Positions 13,729 to 26,275 of a DNA stretch of 64,000 nucleotides are shown here, one piece after another. Under the pieces are notes generated by a model that was not told the origin of the DNA, made no database searches, and saw only the letters and a list, made by a program, of their open reading frames with translations. The DNA is taken from NCBI GenBank assembly GCA_021234155.1, contig JAJEKV010000139.1, forward strand, positions 1,482,386-1,546,385, in the 5' to 3' direction. The translations under genes and the position numbers were made by a program. The stretch's first letter is position 1. Each line of letters starts with the position of its first letter. Origin of the DNA: Isoetes taiwanensis. Its lineage: Eukaryota; Streptophyta; Lycopodiopsida; Isoetales; Isoetaceae.

Positions 13729-13908
13729 ATGCAAGAATGGCTCCAAAATCTGGAGCTCAGCTAGCTACTGGGGCACCAGAATGGATAAGTTGTAGATCTA
13801 GCTGTCTTTTATGCCAATATAATTTTTTAGATGCAAAAATGGCTCCAAAATCTGGAGCTTTGGTAGCTATTGTGGCATCGGAATGGGATCTAGATGTCTT
13901 TTATGCCA
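13729..13908. repeat. Two-unit tandem duplication (102-bp unit)
   Basis: The block starting ATGCAAGAATGGCTCCAAAA at 13729 recurs as ATGCAAAAATGGCTCCAAAA at 13831, followed in both units by TCTAG(C/A)TGTCTTTTATGCCA. This duplication accounts for the repetitive open frame at 13725-13919. Confidence 0.85.
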
Positions 13909-13980
13909 GATCGGCTTAGAACTAACCCTTGTCCGCTTCCATATAGAGGAAACAGAGAAAGAAAATGGGAAACATGGCAA

Positions 13981-14095
13981 AAAATCAGCTTGAATCGCAA
14001 GAATTTGCAAAAAAACCCAGCTTGAATTTGCATTGAATCATCTTGAATCGCAAGAATCCGCAAAAATCAGCTTGAATTTCCATTGAATTACCTTG
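13981..14095. repeat. Short tandem repeat, AATCAGCTTGAAT units
   Basis: CAGCTTGAAT, TTGAATCGCAAGAAT and CATTGAAT(C/T)A recur in two main units of about 66 bases. It is a local duplication with no coding meaning that I can see. Confidence 0.75.
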
Positions 14096-14772
14096 AATCG
14101 CCCTTGCAAGCCCATCGGCGGAATTCCCCCCTACTTGTGGGCCACATGCGTAAACCCACGGACAATCGAGGGTTTCCTGCGCGAAACCAGCAGGCGGCGG
14201 CGCCTGGATTCTTGCTAGAAACCCTCTCCTATCCGTGGCTTCCCTAGCACGTAGACCATCTTTCCCACACACCCACCCACCCTGTATCTAGCATTATGAC
14301 TCATGTTGTGGTTTTTTAGTAGAGATGCCTAGATGTGGCTTTCTTACAGTTGTGTTCTCTCTCTTCTCTTTGCCTCTCTTAGTTAGCTTGCTGGTTTTGA
14401 CAATTTATTTTATTTTCGTATAGTGATAAGAAAACTTTTGATGCTGAGGCTATATGCCAAACCCTTATTTTTCAAGGTCTGAGAGCTTCTAGTGGAAAGA
14501 TTGCCTTTGGAGGCAGTTGTAGAATCTTTAAGCCAAAAGTATTTTGGGTGGTATACTCAGTTGCATGGATTGAAAAATGGAGGATTGACATGCTGGGTTT
14601 ACCTGAAATGGCCATTACGGAAGGGAGTGAAGAAAATCCGTTGTCAAGATGTTTGATTATCAAAAGGATGTTTTTGATATCGTAGATCCTTAGAAATGTT
14701 ACGTAGAACTTTCTTTCTCCATGCTATGTAGCTACAACCAATTAGCACCAACTTTGCATAGTATATCGTATA

Positions 14773-14864
14773 GAGATCGAAGTGAAGTATAATGCATAGA
14801 GATCGAAGTGTTACATACCTTATCTATACAAGAAATTTATCGCGGCGGCCTTGCGGCCGCCGCG
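14773..14864. repeat. Dispersed repeat end plus GC-rich palindrome
   Basis: Bases 14773-14821 match 18377-18421 (GAAGTATAATGCATA and ATCGAAGTG blocks). Directly after comes TATACAAGAAATTTAT and a perfect 10-bp palindrome, CGCGGCGGCC / GGCCGCCGCG (14841-14864), with a 4-base loop. A similar TATACAAGA plus GCGGCGGC palindrome occurs at 26475-26509. The pair resembles termini of a DNA-transposon family, but no partner ends were identified. Confidence 0.55.
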
Positions 14865-16558
14865 AACATTTCTCTTCTTCAACCTGCTGCAAAAGAAGTT
14901 TTGTGCTAAGTCGAATAGATCTCAATTCTGGACATCCTTGAGATGCGAAAGAACATGCAGGAGTTGAATCTTGGTATTCATCTGCAAATCTTTAGCCAAA
15001 AAGGTCTGATACTAAGTTTGCAAATAAAAAAGTCTTTAATAATGGCATGGACTTTAATGTTGCATTCGTTTAAATATGCCCAGTGGGTACATAACAAAAG
15101 AAATTGACCTGTATGGTCCTCAAATATGAACAGAAGGATCTCAGGTTTGAGCAAAAATTTTTACACTATGCTCTGTTGCCTGTGATGCAATTTTGTCCTT
15201 TATTATTGATCAAATATTTTGAAACTGATTTACTGAAAAAATCTTTAAAAGCATAAGGAATAGATCCTAGGAGGGTAACAATGTTGCAAGTTTAAATTTA
15301 CATTGCATGTTTAAGGTCGTGGAAATCGTGGCCACTAATGCCATACTCATGCCTAATTATGTTCTGCTCTAACACAGATATGACATAGGCTCTTGGATAC
15401 CATGTGATAGCCACTTGGCCTACATCTCCCTTGTCAGAATGGATGTTCCAAATGTGAAATACCTTTTAAGAATTGAGTACAGAACAAATGGAATATGCTA
15501 TAAAGCCACATAGACCAACCCAAAAAGAAAGGATGATGAAGTGTGGTCCATAAATAGAGGACCAATGTGTTTTCTAATGCACGAAATTCCAGGCCAGACT
15601 AAGAACCATTACATCCTAAATCCTGAGAAAGCAAATAAGACGTGAGTTTTGGCCAACTTTCTTGATTAAAATATTAAGTCAACAATGTACCACTTAGAAG
15701 GAAAAGGGGGATTTAGAGTTTTGTTTCATATTTTATATATCTACATGCAAACACTGCGGATCAAGAAATCGAGACACAAAGAAAACGAAATGAATAATAG
15801 TGAAATGCTGTGGACATCAAAAAAATAAATGACCTTTTTCTTCTTATTCAGAGTTGTTTTGTTTGCAGCAAAACTTGCTCTATCAGCTCAATTTTTGCAC
15901 GTCACTAAAATCTGATATTCTCTAAGTGCCTATCCCACAGTGTCACCTTCCATCCCCTTCCATCCATGCAATTCATTGTTATAAAAAAGTGTTCAATAAT
16001 AAGACGAAAATATTAGAAAAGTAGAGATACTACCTCCTCAAACAAACCAATCAAAGTATATAAGAACTTCTTGGTCCATTTCATAGAGAACTTTGTTCCA
16101 TTTTCTATTTTCTGGAAACTCAGAATTTAAACACGTTACTGACATCCTTTGATCTAGCCTCAAAATGATAGTCCTTAAGATCTTGAGCATATGTGTTCCA
16201 AAAGACCATTGCGAACGCCCGTTGCGCTTTGGTGATGACAGTGTTTTCAATGTCCACAATATATGCTACCTATGCAGTTCCAGCATCATCAGGACTAATT
16301 TGCTGGCTAAATGTTGCTTGAGCTTCTCTTGCAATGTCCTCCTTTGAAATTGCAAAGAAACTCAAACTGTTTCTATGAACTCCAAGGGACACGAATCCAG
16401 AGAACACTTTTGCTTTTGAAATGTCAATTAAATATTTGCATCAAGATCATGTAATATTTACAAAGTTACATAATGGATGGGTTGTTTCCTGCATAAGAAA
16501 GAGAAGCACATACATATATTGCAAGCCAACCTGCCAGAAAGTAGCAACTAAAGCTTGT

Positions 16559-16638
16559 GGTTCTAAAACTTTATACCAACTTCATCATTACTAAGCTTAC
16601 GGTTCTAAAACTTTATATCAACTTCATCATTACTGATA
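16559..16638. repeat. Tandem duplication (42-bp unit)
   Basis: GGTTCTAAAACTTTATA(C/T)CA followed by ACTTCATCATTACT occurs twice in a row, starting at 16559 and 16601. Confidence 0.85.
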
Positions 16639-17713
16639 GTCATAATTCTATAAGGCCCTAAAACAAACTTCTTTTCATCAATTGCTCTGTCATCTGCAAA
16701 TGCTCGAATGCATATGCAAAAGACAAAGATAACTTAATCCATATGCCAGACTCCAAGATTTGAGGTTGTCCTTCAATCCAGGCAATGCCGATGACTCAAA
16801 TAGCATTAATCATGAAGTCCATGAAAAAAGAACAAAAAATAAAAAACTTTTCCTGGCATCAACAGCTGCGTCTGAGAACCAACAACTCATCTCTGTCCTC
16901 TTAACTCGACTGCTCAATTATTTAATGCCTTTAATTTTTGGCCAATTTTGTGTTCGATTCAATTTCTCTGCTTGTTTCATGATGCTAGATTTCTCTGGTT
17001 TTAAAAAAATGTGCAGGGTTCAACATACATTCTAATCCGGCTGTGCAAATCCGTCTGTCTGGACTAGGTAATTGGTTGTCGATTCTATAGAGTAAATGCT
17101 ACTGAATAAGCCCGTTAATAGAAGCAGGCATTGGTTATGGCTGGATTCTGTTGTTGTCTCCTCCATTTTCTTATTGCAGGGTCTCTCTTGCCCCAGGGGT
17201 TGCCAAGCCCAGATTCTCTTCTAATGCCGCTACCCAAGACCTATCCCTGCATATTACTCCCGCATTTTACAATTTAGAAGCTGACATTTGATGGCTTAAC
17301 TCTGATGCACAACTCAGATATGGCTACTCCTATGCACAGATCAGATATGCACAATTCGAATATGGCTACTACTTGCTATGGCTTTGCTACTCCTAATCCT
17401 ATAGCAGAAGGCCTCTTTTCAAGCAGGCAGCACATAGAGTAATGGTGGCTAGGGCTCCCTTACTCAAGTGCCGTTTGCCCCCTCTTCTGCTCAAATCTCC
17501 AGCATCAGGCAAAACTGGAGATCCTGCACCATTTAATCAAAAAGCTCAAATCTGCTTGCCAGATTTAAACAAAAAAGCCTACAGACATTTGAGCTGTCGA
17601 TGGTCGGACGCCATAGCCAGCAAATTTTTGCTTTACCTAATGTAATAATGCAACGTGTCAAAAAAAAAAAAATACAATAGAAGTGTTGCGCACGAAAAAA
17701 CCTAACGTGTCTT

Positions 17714-18915
17714 GAAATATTGATCAGGGTTATTTAAAGGCATTGTGAAGGTATATAAGCTTTGGAACAAAATGAAATAAAGACATAGATTGAAATTGGC
17801 AATGATGATTTAAAAAAATGTAGAATGTTTACTTAGTTTTCTTGAGAAGACAAGGATTATCTGCACATGGCATGTTGCAAAGCTAGAGATCGTTGGGCTG
17901 TTTTGATTAGCGATTCAACAACCAGGGCTGAAAAAGGAAGTATAAAAACTAAGATCAAAAGTTGTCATCATGACTAAGGAGCTTTTAGGTTTGGGGACAA
18001 ACTTGGAAGAAAAATCTTATGAATTATTCTTACCATGGCTAATGTATATAAGGATTTAACCATGTTAACACATATTTTTGGCAGAAACGAGCCATTTGAT
18101 TCTTTAGATGGATGTGCAGGATATGTATAACACAATGAGGATCGTAATTGCCTGAAGCAGTATTTGTCATGAATCTAAGCGAAAACAAGAGAAAAATAAT
18201 AGAAAATGCGCAAAAAATATGCGAGGAAAATTAGATATATTGATACAACATAGTAGAATACAAGGACTTGGGAGAGGGCTCAACACTGACATTGAATTGA
18301 AATGGTTCGACAAGAATGAGACGACTCTACATATAGGTCATGACTTCTAGACCAATGGTCATGATCGTGCCATTCCAATCGAAGTGCAGTATAATGCATA
18401 CGGATCGAAGTGATACATACATATCCATGTAGAAATGATGTATTGGAATCTCTTTACAATCATTTGCAATTATAAATATTGATCAGGGTTATGTAAAGCC
18501 ATTGTGAAGGTATATAAGCTTTGGAACAAAGTGAATAAAGACATAAATTGAAATTGATTTTAGAAAATGTAGAATGTTAACAAGGATTATGTGCACATGG
18601 CATGTTTCAAAGCTAGAGATTGTTGGGCTCTATTGATTAACGATTCGACAACCAGGCTGAAAAGGGAAGTATAAAAACTGAGACCAAAAGTTGGCATTGT
18701 GGCTAAGGAGCTTTTAGGTTAGGGGTCAAACTTGGAAGAAAAACCTTATGAATTGGTCCTACCATGGCTGTGAGAAATACGCGAGGAAAACTAGATATAT
18801 TGATTCTACAGAGCAGCATACAAGGACTTGGATTAAAAAGCTAAGACTGGCGTTGAATCAAAATGGTTCGACAAGAATGAGATGGATGCCTCTACATATA
18901 GGTCTTGACTTCAGG
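17714..18915. repeat. Imperfect direct duplication
   Basis: Copy A (17714-18350) and copy B (18473-18915) share blocks in the same order: AAATATTGATCAGGGTTAT, GAAGGTATATAAGCTTTGG, GAGCTTTTAGGTT, TAGATATATTGAT and AAATGGTTCGACAAGAATGA. Copy B lacks roughly 160 bases of A (about 18060-18220). It is a segmental duplication of unknown, non-coding content; both copies are diverged, so it is not recent. Confidence 0.85.
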
Positions 18916-19069
18916 CCACTGTTCATAATCACACCATTCCAAAGGATGAGATCGCGTCAAGTGTCGTAAATGTATGTAAAGTCTGGAATCTTACGTAACC
19001 TCCTAGAAAACAACCACTAATATGAAGGGGATGCTTTCCAAATGTACTAACAACTCACTTGGCAAAGGT

Positions 19070-19195
19070 GTATGTCTCACAACATGTTAGTGTCTCACAG
19101 CTTTGCAAGTAGAAGGTTGCGAGTTTGAACTTGCTTCATACAATTACTTTCGCATCCGTGTGATGACCATCTTTATAAATATGAGTATAATACCC
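19070..19195 (+). repeat. Possible tRNA-derived SINE fragment
   Basis: GTTAGTGTCTCACAGC followed about 30 bases later by GTTGCGAGTTTGAACTTGC has the spacing and rough form of RNA polymerase III A and B boxes. The B-box core GTTTGAAC differs from consensus by one base. No clear end or target duplication was seen, so this is tentative. Confidence 0.3.
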
Positions 19196-19199
19196 ACCC

Positions 19200-21900
19200 T
19201 CCTACGATGACGACAAGCCTTCGGACCTGGAGCCGGAGTACTTGGACTTGGCTTATCCAGGCAACGTCGGTGGAATTCCACAATTTTTTAGAGATATTAG
19301 TCATGTTTTCTGCAGGTTTATAGATTCAATTGCTTGGAGAATATCCATCCCAAACAACAAAGTAATAAAACTGCCAAAATCTCTCGAATTCCTCATGGTC
19401 ATCAATTTTCAAAATCTCTCGAGCTTCTCGTGGTCATCAATTTCAATTGGTGGAGGCAGTGGATGAACTTGATTTGGGAAGGGATTAGATGTGTATGGCA
19501 CTAATAATGAAACATGAAATACTAGATATAGACAAACAACTGGAGGGAGCTCGAGCCGGAATGCAACATCGTTGATTTGAGCCGTAATCCGATAATGACC
19601 GCGACGATGATAGTCAAGTTGTTATAGGGACATGTGGTAGGGAGGTCCCTACGTAGAAGCCAGACAAGGTCACCAACATGAAATGCAGGAGCTTCATGAC
19701 AATATAGATCGACATAATGCCAATAGCATTCTTATGCACAGAGAAGATGGTGCTTAATATCTGATTGAAGAGCCTAGAGATCTTCAAACTGAGGCTCATT
19801 ATTTGGATTGATAGAGTCATATCCAGGATAATAAGAGAAACGAGGATGCTGGCTAGAGTTCAGAAAGAATATAGCCTGGCCAGTTATTATAGGCAAACTG
19901 AACTAATGGACATGAGTGAAAGTTAACGAATGATCGACATGTAATAGCTCCGAAAGCCACTTCCAAAAACTTGCAATAAATTGAGATCCACGACTACTGA
20001 CGATGGTGTTTGACAATTCACGGAGTCTAGTTACTTCACAAAAAGAATATTAGTTGTTCCCTCATAAGTGACGATAGCGTTGTAAGCAATACAATGAGCC
20101 ATCTTAAAGAAGTGATCAACATGGCATCATGACACTGAGAGAGTGGCAGCTCTGGAATAAAATCCAAATGCTCTTCTGAGATCCCTCTAGAATAGGTAGT
20201 GGCTGAAGAAGACTATGAAAAGATGTCTTGAAGCCTTCGCTCAATAAAAAATATCACATGGCCAAATAAAAACTTTGATAAGGCGGCAAAGCTCAGGCCA
20301 TTAGTACTCTCGACTAAAGTTCATGAGTCTTGGCTGCTCCAAAATGTTCGGCCATAGGCATATCAACAAGGCTGGAGAACTCAAAGTTTAGAAGCACCAT
20401 GTTACAAAAGCCCATTGTGAAACATAAGTTCATCTCGAATTTCAGAATGATTACAGTCCTACAATATTTGTCGTGAAGATGACGCTGAGCTAAGATGTGA
20501 AAATATGTCTTGAGTTAGTGGATCAGAGGGGAGAGATGCCCGAACAGATTCCAACAAGAATGCATCCTGAAACCTTTTGAATAAAACCATTAATGGAACC
20601 GGTCAGGCTCTAAATTAATTTGTGATTGCTGATTAAATGCTTGATCTCCCAGTTTAGGCTCAAGGTAGGAGCGTCGGGACAAGGGACTTGGCTTTTCTCT
20701 AAGAGATCTAGGATAATACTTGGTCATGAAATCAATGCAAAACAATACCTGAGTATGCCGCAAGGATTAGCGGTTGAACAATAGATCATACTAAGAATAT
20801 TCCAGCTTTTATTAATCAGGATAGGTGAATCCTGGCTGACCCGCTTCTTGGGGGTCCAGAGGCAGTTCTCCCGTCCCCAGAGTGGGCCGCGAAGGTCCTA
20901 GAAGCGGGATTTACGCCGTTATGCCGTAATGCCTACAGTTGATTTCTCAGGCAAGTGCTCCTAGATTGATGTTCCTGAGGCGTGAAATAAAGACGCAAAA
21001 TTATAGACGACTAAGAAGACCACGTAGCCACGTGAATACCTTTAATGGCGTTGTTCAAATGCATGACCATTATGCATCGAGATGCCGAATAACAGACTGG
21101 ACAATAGTGTGGAACGTAGTTTCCACACAAGGTCAAGAGAAGACGACAATTGGTAGGAGCAGGCGCAACCATCTAAAAGCTGCAAGGTATGTTGGAGCTT
21201 TGGTGAAGCTAGACTATGAAGGAAAGTTGACGTCCAACTAATGATACATTAGTAGGGAGGCAAGTAATGTACCCGCACGACAAGTGGGAGACAAGAGGTG
21301 CTTGAAAGTTGTTGTAAACAACATTTCAAATACAGAGAATTTGGAGGGACACTTTGAATAGACCCAAGTCTGTGTCAGTTTGCCACCTGCATCGATGCTT
21401 TCACCCATTCACATAGGTTCTTCCAGGCGGTCCTCTTCCCTAGAGTTAGTTGATGCCATTAGATCCTCTTTCTAGGAGTCAGTGGGACATCACCACGGAC
21501 AGTTATCTATCGTCCTGAGCATCTCCACACCTCGAAAAATCAATTATCGCCAAAAGTTTATTGTCATAAATTGGATAATTGAATTTTGCAGTCTAAACAT
21601 CTGAAGCATTATAGGCAATCGGATGCAGTTCATGATCATTCCCCTCAATGATAAATACTATTAGGAGCAAAATCATACGCATCTATTTCAATAACGTATG
21701 GATGAGAAGGATCAGGATGGGCAAGGATTAAAGTTTTGGTGAAAGCGTGTTTCAAGAAATTAAAAGCACTTTCTACCTCAATTGTCCATTCAAAAGATGT
21801 CTTGTTTGCAATGATGCATTTGCTTGGTTAAAGACTACTTTAAAGCCCAAGCCTACCAAATGGTTTATTGCTATCGAACTTTTGACTAAGCTGGGTACAC
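19200..21900 (-). mobile_element. Degenerate Ty3/Gypsy element, pol remnants
   Basis: Minus-strand reading gives the RT/RNaseH junction at about 21810-21690 (FEWTIEVESAFNFLKHAFTK, then LAHPDPSHPYVIEIDA). Further along, the integrase C-terminus lies at about 19595-19380 (ITAQINDVAFRLELPP, VFHVSLLVPYTSNP, PPPIEIDDHEK), the classical sequence before a chromodomain or the 3' end. The integrase between them is shredded by stops and frame changes. It directly abuts the Copia remnant at about 21.95 kb, so one truncated the other. No LTR pair was recognised. Confidence 0.75.
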
Positions 21901-21965
21901 AAGTACATTCTTCAGATTAACTATTTTTCCTTCAAGATCAAATAGCTCAAGAACTCCATTATCTT

Positions 21966-23130
21966 CTACTCTTTACAAATCTCCATTTCGTACTTGAATA
22001 TGACCAGTTCCTTGCCTTTGCACTGCTTCAAGATTTTGGTGGAGCAAGCTATCGATATTTCACCTCCACTACCTAAAATAAATAAGTCATCATTCAGTTC
22101 ACCATCATTTCTGCCAGCTACTAAAGTTTTAGAGTTACTTACCTCTATATTTACATCATGATTCTCTGCATCTTTTGGGGCAGCTTGCTTAGCAATATTT
22201 GTAGTAGGTATTCTTCCTTCTTCCCTTCCCTTAGGGTCTATTCCTCCTCCTCTTTTATCTCTCTCTCTTTCTTTATCCATTTCTTTAGATGTAGGACAAT
22301 TGAAGGCAAAGTGGTCATGTCCTCCACATGTGTAACAATTATTACCTTTGTTTTCTCTAATCGACTTAGGGCAATTTGCTACTAGATGGACAAAAAAATC
22401 AGAAGCATAATAAGGTTCTATTTTACCTCTTCCTCGAGAGTTTGATCCTCATCTCCTTTTTGCAAAATAGCTTCCTGCATTGTCATCATCATCAATAATT
22501 ACTTTTTTATGTTCTAGTTTTGTTCTCAACATCTTCCCTACTGCATTCCTAGTCTTTGCCATGTTTCTTATAAATGCTAACATTTGGCCAATGTGTGCAA
22601 CAGCTCTAGCCACTTGTAGCACTTGCTGCTCATGTAATAAACAGACTCCAGCTCCTTCAAGGTCTGCAACTACATTATCAAACTTTTGAAAAAATGTATT
22701 AGCATCATCCTTTTCTTTGATCTTAGGCTTTCTAAATTCTTGATCTAGTACATCAATTTGAGACAAGGTTTATTTTCATAGTTATCAAGCAGATATTTTC
22801 ACATTTGCCTTGGACTTTTCCCTCTATTTTTATCACAATCAACTTTGCTCATAATAATTCCCCGAGCTCTTGTAATCACTTCCACCAATTGCACTTCTGG
22901 TAATCACTTGTTCAACAGTCCTGTCACCTGCAAATCTATCATTAGTAGGAGAGCTACTATAGTTTGCAGCCACATTTCTGGCTTGAACACTTGCAACACC
23001 ATTAGTATCTTCATCTTCAATGCGGTATCATGATCTTCTACGTCAAGAATATGTTTCACCTTATCCTTCCAAACCTGAAAGCCAAATCCACCTTTAAACA
23101 CTTCAATAGCTCCCAATAGTCCTGCTCCAA
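21966..23130 (-). pseudogene. Copia gag to protease, degenerate
   Basis: Minus-strand gag begins near 23130 (GAIEVFKGGFGFQVWKDKVK), continues through a helical gag segment (22766-22449) and reaches a CCHC zinc knuckle at about 22345-22285 (CYTCGGHDHFAFNC, spacing C-X2-C-X4-H-X4-C). Then LFILGSGGEISIACSTKILK corresponds to the Copia protease start but with Gly in place of the catalytic Asp of DSG. It stops at 21966. Several frame changes separate the pieces. Gag packages the RNA; here it is dead. It follows an LTR and primer-binding site, as a 5' internal region should. Confidence 0.8.
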
Positions 23131-23156
23131 ATCTATTCGCCAGTATATTGTTTCAA

Positions 23157-23168
23157 GCTTTGATATCA
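23157..23168 (-). promoter_or_regulatory. Copia primer-binding site
   Basis: Minus strand reads TGATATCAAAGC, one base from TGGTATCAAAGC, the common plant Copia site complementary to the 3' end of initiator tRNA-Met. It lies between the LTR and gag. Confidence 0.7.
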
Positions 23169-23169
23169 A

Positions 23170-23808
23170 CGTTCGAACTCAAAGAAATTAATTTGGTATT
23201 TCTCCTTAACAATCTATTAGATAAACGAGTCAAATATGCAATCTTGATGGTGTTTTAAGTCTTCAACTATAGTGCACAATGACCTTTTAACTCAAACCAT
23301 GACTTAACCATTGGAAAAATATCGAGACAATTACTATTCAGTTGGTATAGATGTAAACACTGTAGCAGTATCAAAATAATCCCAGAGCCCAAGTACAAGA
23401 TCAGAGCCAATCAATCAGGGCTGATCTTCCCACAGTGAATAATGCAATGCTCCAACCAATGAATATAATCAGTGTATTCGCAGCTTAAGATTTGGTTCTC
23501 CGATGATTTTGTAGCACCAAGCTCGATCTTTTCAATATTGTCTATTTTCTATTTGTCCAAATAAAACTGCTATTTATAATAATGTGTATTCGAATGTTAC
23601 TCAAACTATTTCCTAGTCATAACCTTAAGAAATAATCCCAATCATCCTTTGATAACCTAATGTAGCAAGTTCATATGCTTGAATCAACGTTCACCGTTTA
23701 TATCTCCACTGTTACAACCTTGTATATGCGTAGTTATACTGCAACTGCTTAGCTTGTTCATCTCCATATGCAGCTTCACTAAACTTATCATGACCAACAA
23801 TTGTATCA
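23170..23808 (-). mobile_element. Copia LTR (single)
   Basis: On the minus strand a purine tract ending GGGGGG (23814-23809) is followed by TGATACAATTGTTGG, the likely LTR start. The primer-binding site near 23168 marks its far end, giving about 640 bases. The 3' boundary is not a clean CA, so it is approximate. RNaseH lies on one side and gag on the other, as at a junction between tandem elements or in a permuted copy. Confidence 0.6.
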
Positions 23809-24425
23809 CCCCCCTTCATGATAACTTTCTGTGTGCATAAGCAATTCAGCCTGCCAGTCAACCATTTATATTTGTGACCACTCGAAGCTTTTGTAAAGAT
23901 GTCAGCTAGCTGCAAATTTGTTTGAATGTATTCCAACTGTATAAGCTTCTTACTGACTATTCTCATTCTAATGAAATACATTTCCAATTGTTTGGTCTTT
24001 CACAAAGAAATAACAATTCCAATTAATAGTTGTGGCTGTCATAACATCACTATATTGTCATTACATGTTGAACTCCTTTAAGAGTCTTTGTATCTATACA
24101 ATTTCCTTTCGTATCAATGTACATATTGCATATTCTAACTTATGTGTGGATAAGCAATAAATATTTGTCTTGCTTCTCCAACTTATGGGAGCTCCACCAA
24201 GCATTAGTACATACCCTAATGTTGATTTTCTCTCATCCAAATCACCACACTAGTCTGTATCACAATAAGCTCTTAATTTGAAATCAACTGAGTTAAATAC
24301 CAATCCTACCTTTGTTGTTCCCTTCAAATATCTGAGCACATTTTTACCAGAAATCCAATGACCTTTTTCAGGATTATTAATGTATCTGCTCAAAACATTA
24401 ACAATGAAAGATATGCCAGGTCTAT
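23712..24425 (-). pseudogene. Copia reverse transcriptase/RNaseH 3' end
   Basis: The minus strand encodes the last part of Copia pol: RYLKGTTKVGLVF-like sequence, CDTDWCGDLDERKSTLGYV, GGAPISWRSKTN, then after a degenerate part LEYIQTNLQLADIFTKA close to the C-terminus. These are the RNaseH region and its C-terminal tail. Internal stops make it non-functional. Upstream (above 24425) the sequence changes abruptly to an unrelated gag-like segment. Confidence 0.8.
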
Positions 24426-25507
24426 TGGCGCAACAACAGCGCTAGTTGCAGCACCATGAGCAGTTGCAGTGCCTCTATGTGCCACATCTATGTCCTCAGA
24501 GTGGGGTGGACAGAGAACCCACACCTTTTCTTGGACTAGAGCAGCGGCACCTTCATCACATCTTATGCCCTTGACGCGAGCTAGCTCTTGTCAATGGTAT
24601 GGCTGTTGTCCCGAGGCGAGGCCATGGTCTATATACAGCAAAGTGCCCTTCAACTTCACCCCCTAATGGAGTATAGCATCTCTCATCAGTGTACTTGACA
24701 CTGTGAATTTCACGATACATGGCATATCCAAACGCTAAATACTAAGACGAATTGCTTTGACAATGGACACTGAAGCATGAAACTTCATCCTTGAGAGGGT
24801 CATGGCCTGGAGCCAGTCATTGAGGTTCTCTTGTGCAGCTTTGGGAAGGCCTCAATCCATAACATTGTGGCATCTATTCTTTCGCTCTTGTTGCTCCCTA
24901 AGCTGTGTTGCAATATCTGTGCGGGCCGCGGTGGGTGTCGTCGGATGCCCCTGGGGTCCTGAGCCTACATGATCTGGATGGGGCTATCTATACTACCTTG
25001 TTGAAGTATGATGCGATGTGGGAACTGTGAGCGCTTGTTGCTGGATAACATTTGCTTGTATGGGTTGTTGTATTGCATCGAGTGATCATGGGTACTCTAA
25101 AGCCCAACGTCAACCTCCATGTTCTGAGAAGACGATGTTATCTCTAGAGTGATGACCTTGTCTTGAAGGGACTGGATGTGTTGGCATTGCAACCAATTTT
25201 CTTTGGTGGCTACCTAGATAAACTTTTGAGGTGGTGGCCATGGCCATCTTCTCAGCTTTTGAAAAGTTGGGATGTAGCTTTGTTCGTTTCTTGCTCAAGA
25301 TATTTTCTGTCGTGAGCCATGGTGTCAATGCTGGTGGACATGGTGGCCAGATGAACATGTTGGTCAGCAAGACCCAACTTATCTTGCTGCCTTTCAAGCT
25401 GCATGAGGTGGAGGCTATCCTCAAGCTGTTATATGCGGGTCTCAATGCCAGAAACACGTTGCTTCTCTCTAACCAGTTGTTGTTTAAGCAACGTGGGTAC
25501 TAAGGAC
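24426..25507 (-). pseudogene. Possible gag-like remnant, minus strand
   Basis: The minus strand from about 25500 reads as a charged coiled-coil start (KQQLVREKQRVSGIETRI, LEDSLHLMQLERQQDKLGL), then degenerates with many stops down to about 24430. The style resembles the N-terminal part of a Ty3/Gypsy gag, but I cannot align it confidently to a named clade. It could equally be a decayed host gene. Confidence 0.3.
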
Positions 25508-26040
25508 TGTGACGACCATATGGGTATTCGTATCATACGAGCATTATACTCGTATGTACAAAAGATGGTTGTCACATGGATTAAAAAATTACAAGACCCC
25601 CACCTTTGCCAAGTGCACTACCAATATTTATTCAATTTATCTTTTTTATATGTAGCATTACTTCCAAAAAGTTCTAGAATATTTCAAAACTACATGCATC
25701 TGTGACACTTGGCACAATCTGGTTCATTGGAGTGGCGCGATCCTGACCGTTGGCCTAGATATATATAGAGGCGCCTCCTTCTTGTCAACCCATTTTGGTT
25801 CAACATCAGTCTTGAGCCTTCTAGCTCAAAGTTCTAATTGATCAAGTATTTCTAGTACTTCAGGATATTCTTTATATATTTCTTACGTATTTTCCTTTAT
25901 TTTTGCGTAGGTTCATGATTATAGTTTGAACTGGAATCCCTTATGGTTCTTTCCTGCTCTGATCTAAGCATTTTTTTGTCCATTTAGTATTTCCTTTCTC
26001 TATTCTACTTCTCTACGGAGGAGATTTCATCCTTGTTACA
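25508..26040 (+). mobile_element. Gypsy LTR, plus orientation
   Basis: It starts TGTGACGACC and ends CCTTGTTACA, giving matching TG...CA termini (TGTGAC against TGTAAC read from the other end). A TATA-like ATATATATAGAG lies at about 25759-25770, the promoter position for an LTR. A Gypsy gag start follows directly. No second LTR was found, so the element is truncated. The length is 533 bases. Confidence 0.6.
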
Positions 26041-26064
26041 GTAAGTGCAGTAGCTTGTTCAAGT

Positions 26065-26275
26065 ATGTCAACAATTGTAGCTAGAATACGAAACTTAGAG
26101 AACGAGTAGTGTCTCATGAGTCAGCCTCTAGCTCCGAGAGGAGGCCCCTAAGATTAGTCTGCTAGAGAAATTTGATGGCACTAGATCCAAGCTTCGAGGT
26201 TTTTTGAATCAGATTCGGCTTTTCGGCTCCACGTACAAGGGAATAGTGCAAGAAGGAGCCATGTAGCTATCCTCA
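26065..26275 (+). pseudogene. Gypsy gag N-terminal stub
   Basis: Frames after the LTR give ISLLEKFDGTRSKLRGFLNQ, the conserved opening of plant Ty3/Gypsy gag (EKFDGTRSKFRGFVNQ type). A stop (TAG, in ATGTAG) near 26265 and earlier frame changes end it. Coding similarity stops at about 26275, followed at 26333 by AATAAA and at 26361 by a run of A. It is a truncated 5' end, non-functional. Confidence 0.65.

Larger units (their letters stand above)
13094..17713. other. Intergenic, no recognised gene
   Basis: Apart from the small repeats listed separately I recognise nothing here. A plus-strand stretch at about 14423-14683 stays open for roughly 87 codons without an initiating Met (it contains KTFDAEAICQTLIFQGLRAS). 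Minus-strand sequence at 16040-16260 also reads as degenerate coding DNA. Neither matches a family I know. A poly(A) run lies at 17661-17672. Confidence 0.5.

Noticed and set aside
24469-24666. Plus-strand 65-codon frame
   Set aside because: No similarity to anything, and it sits among minus-strand retrotransposon debris.
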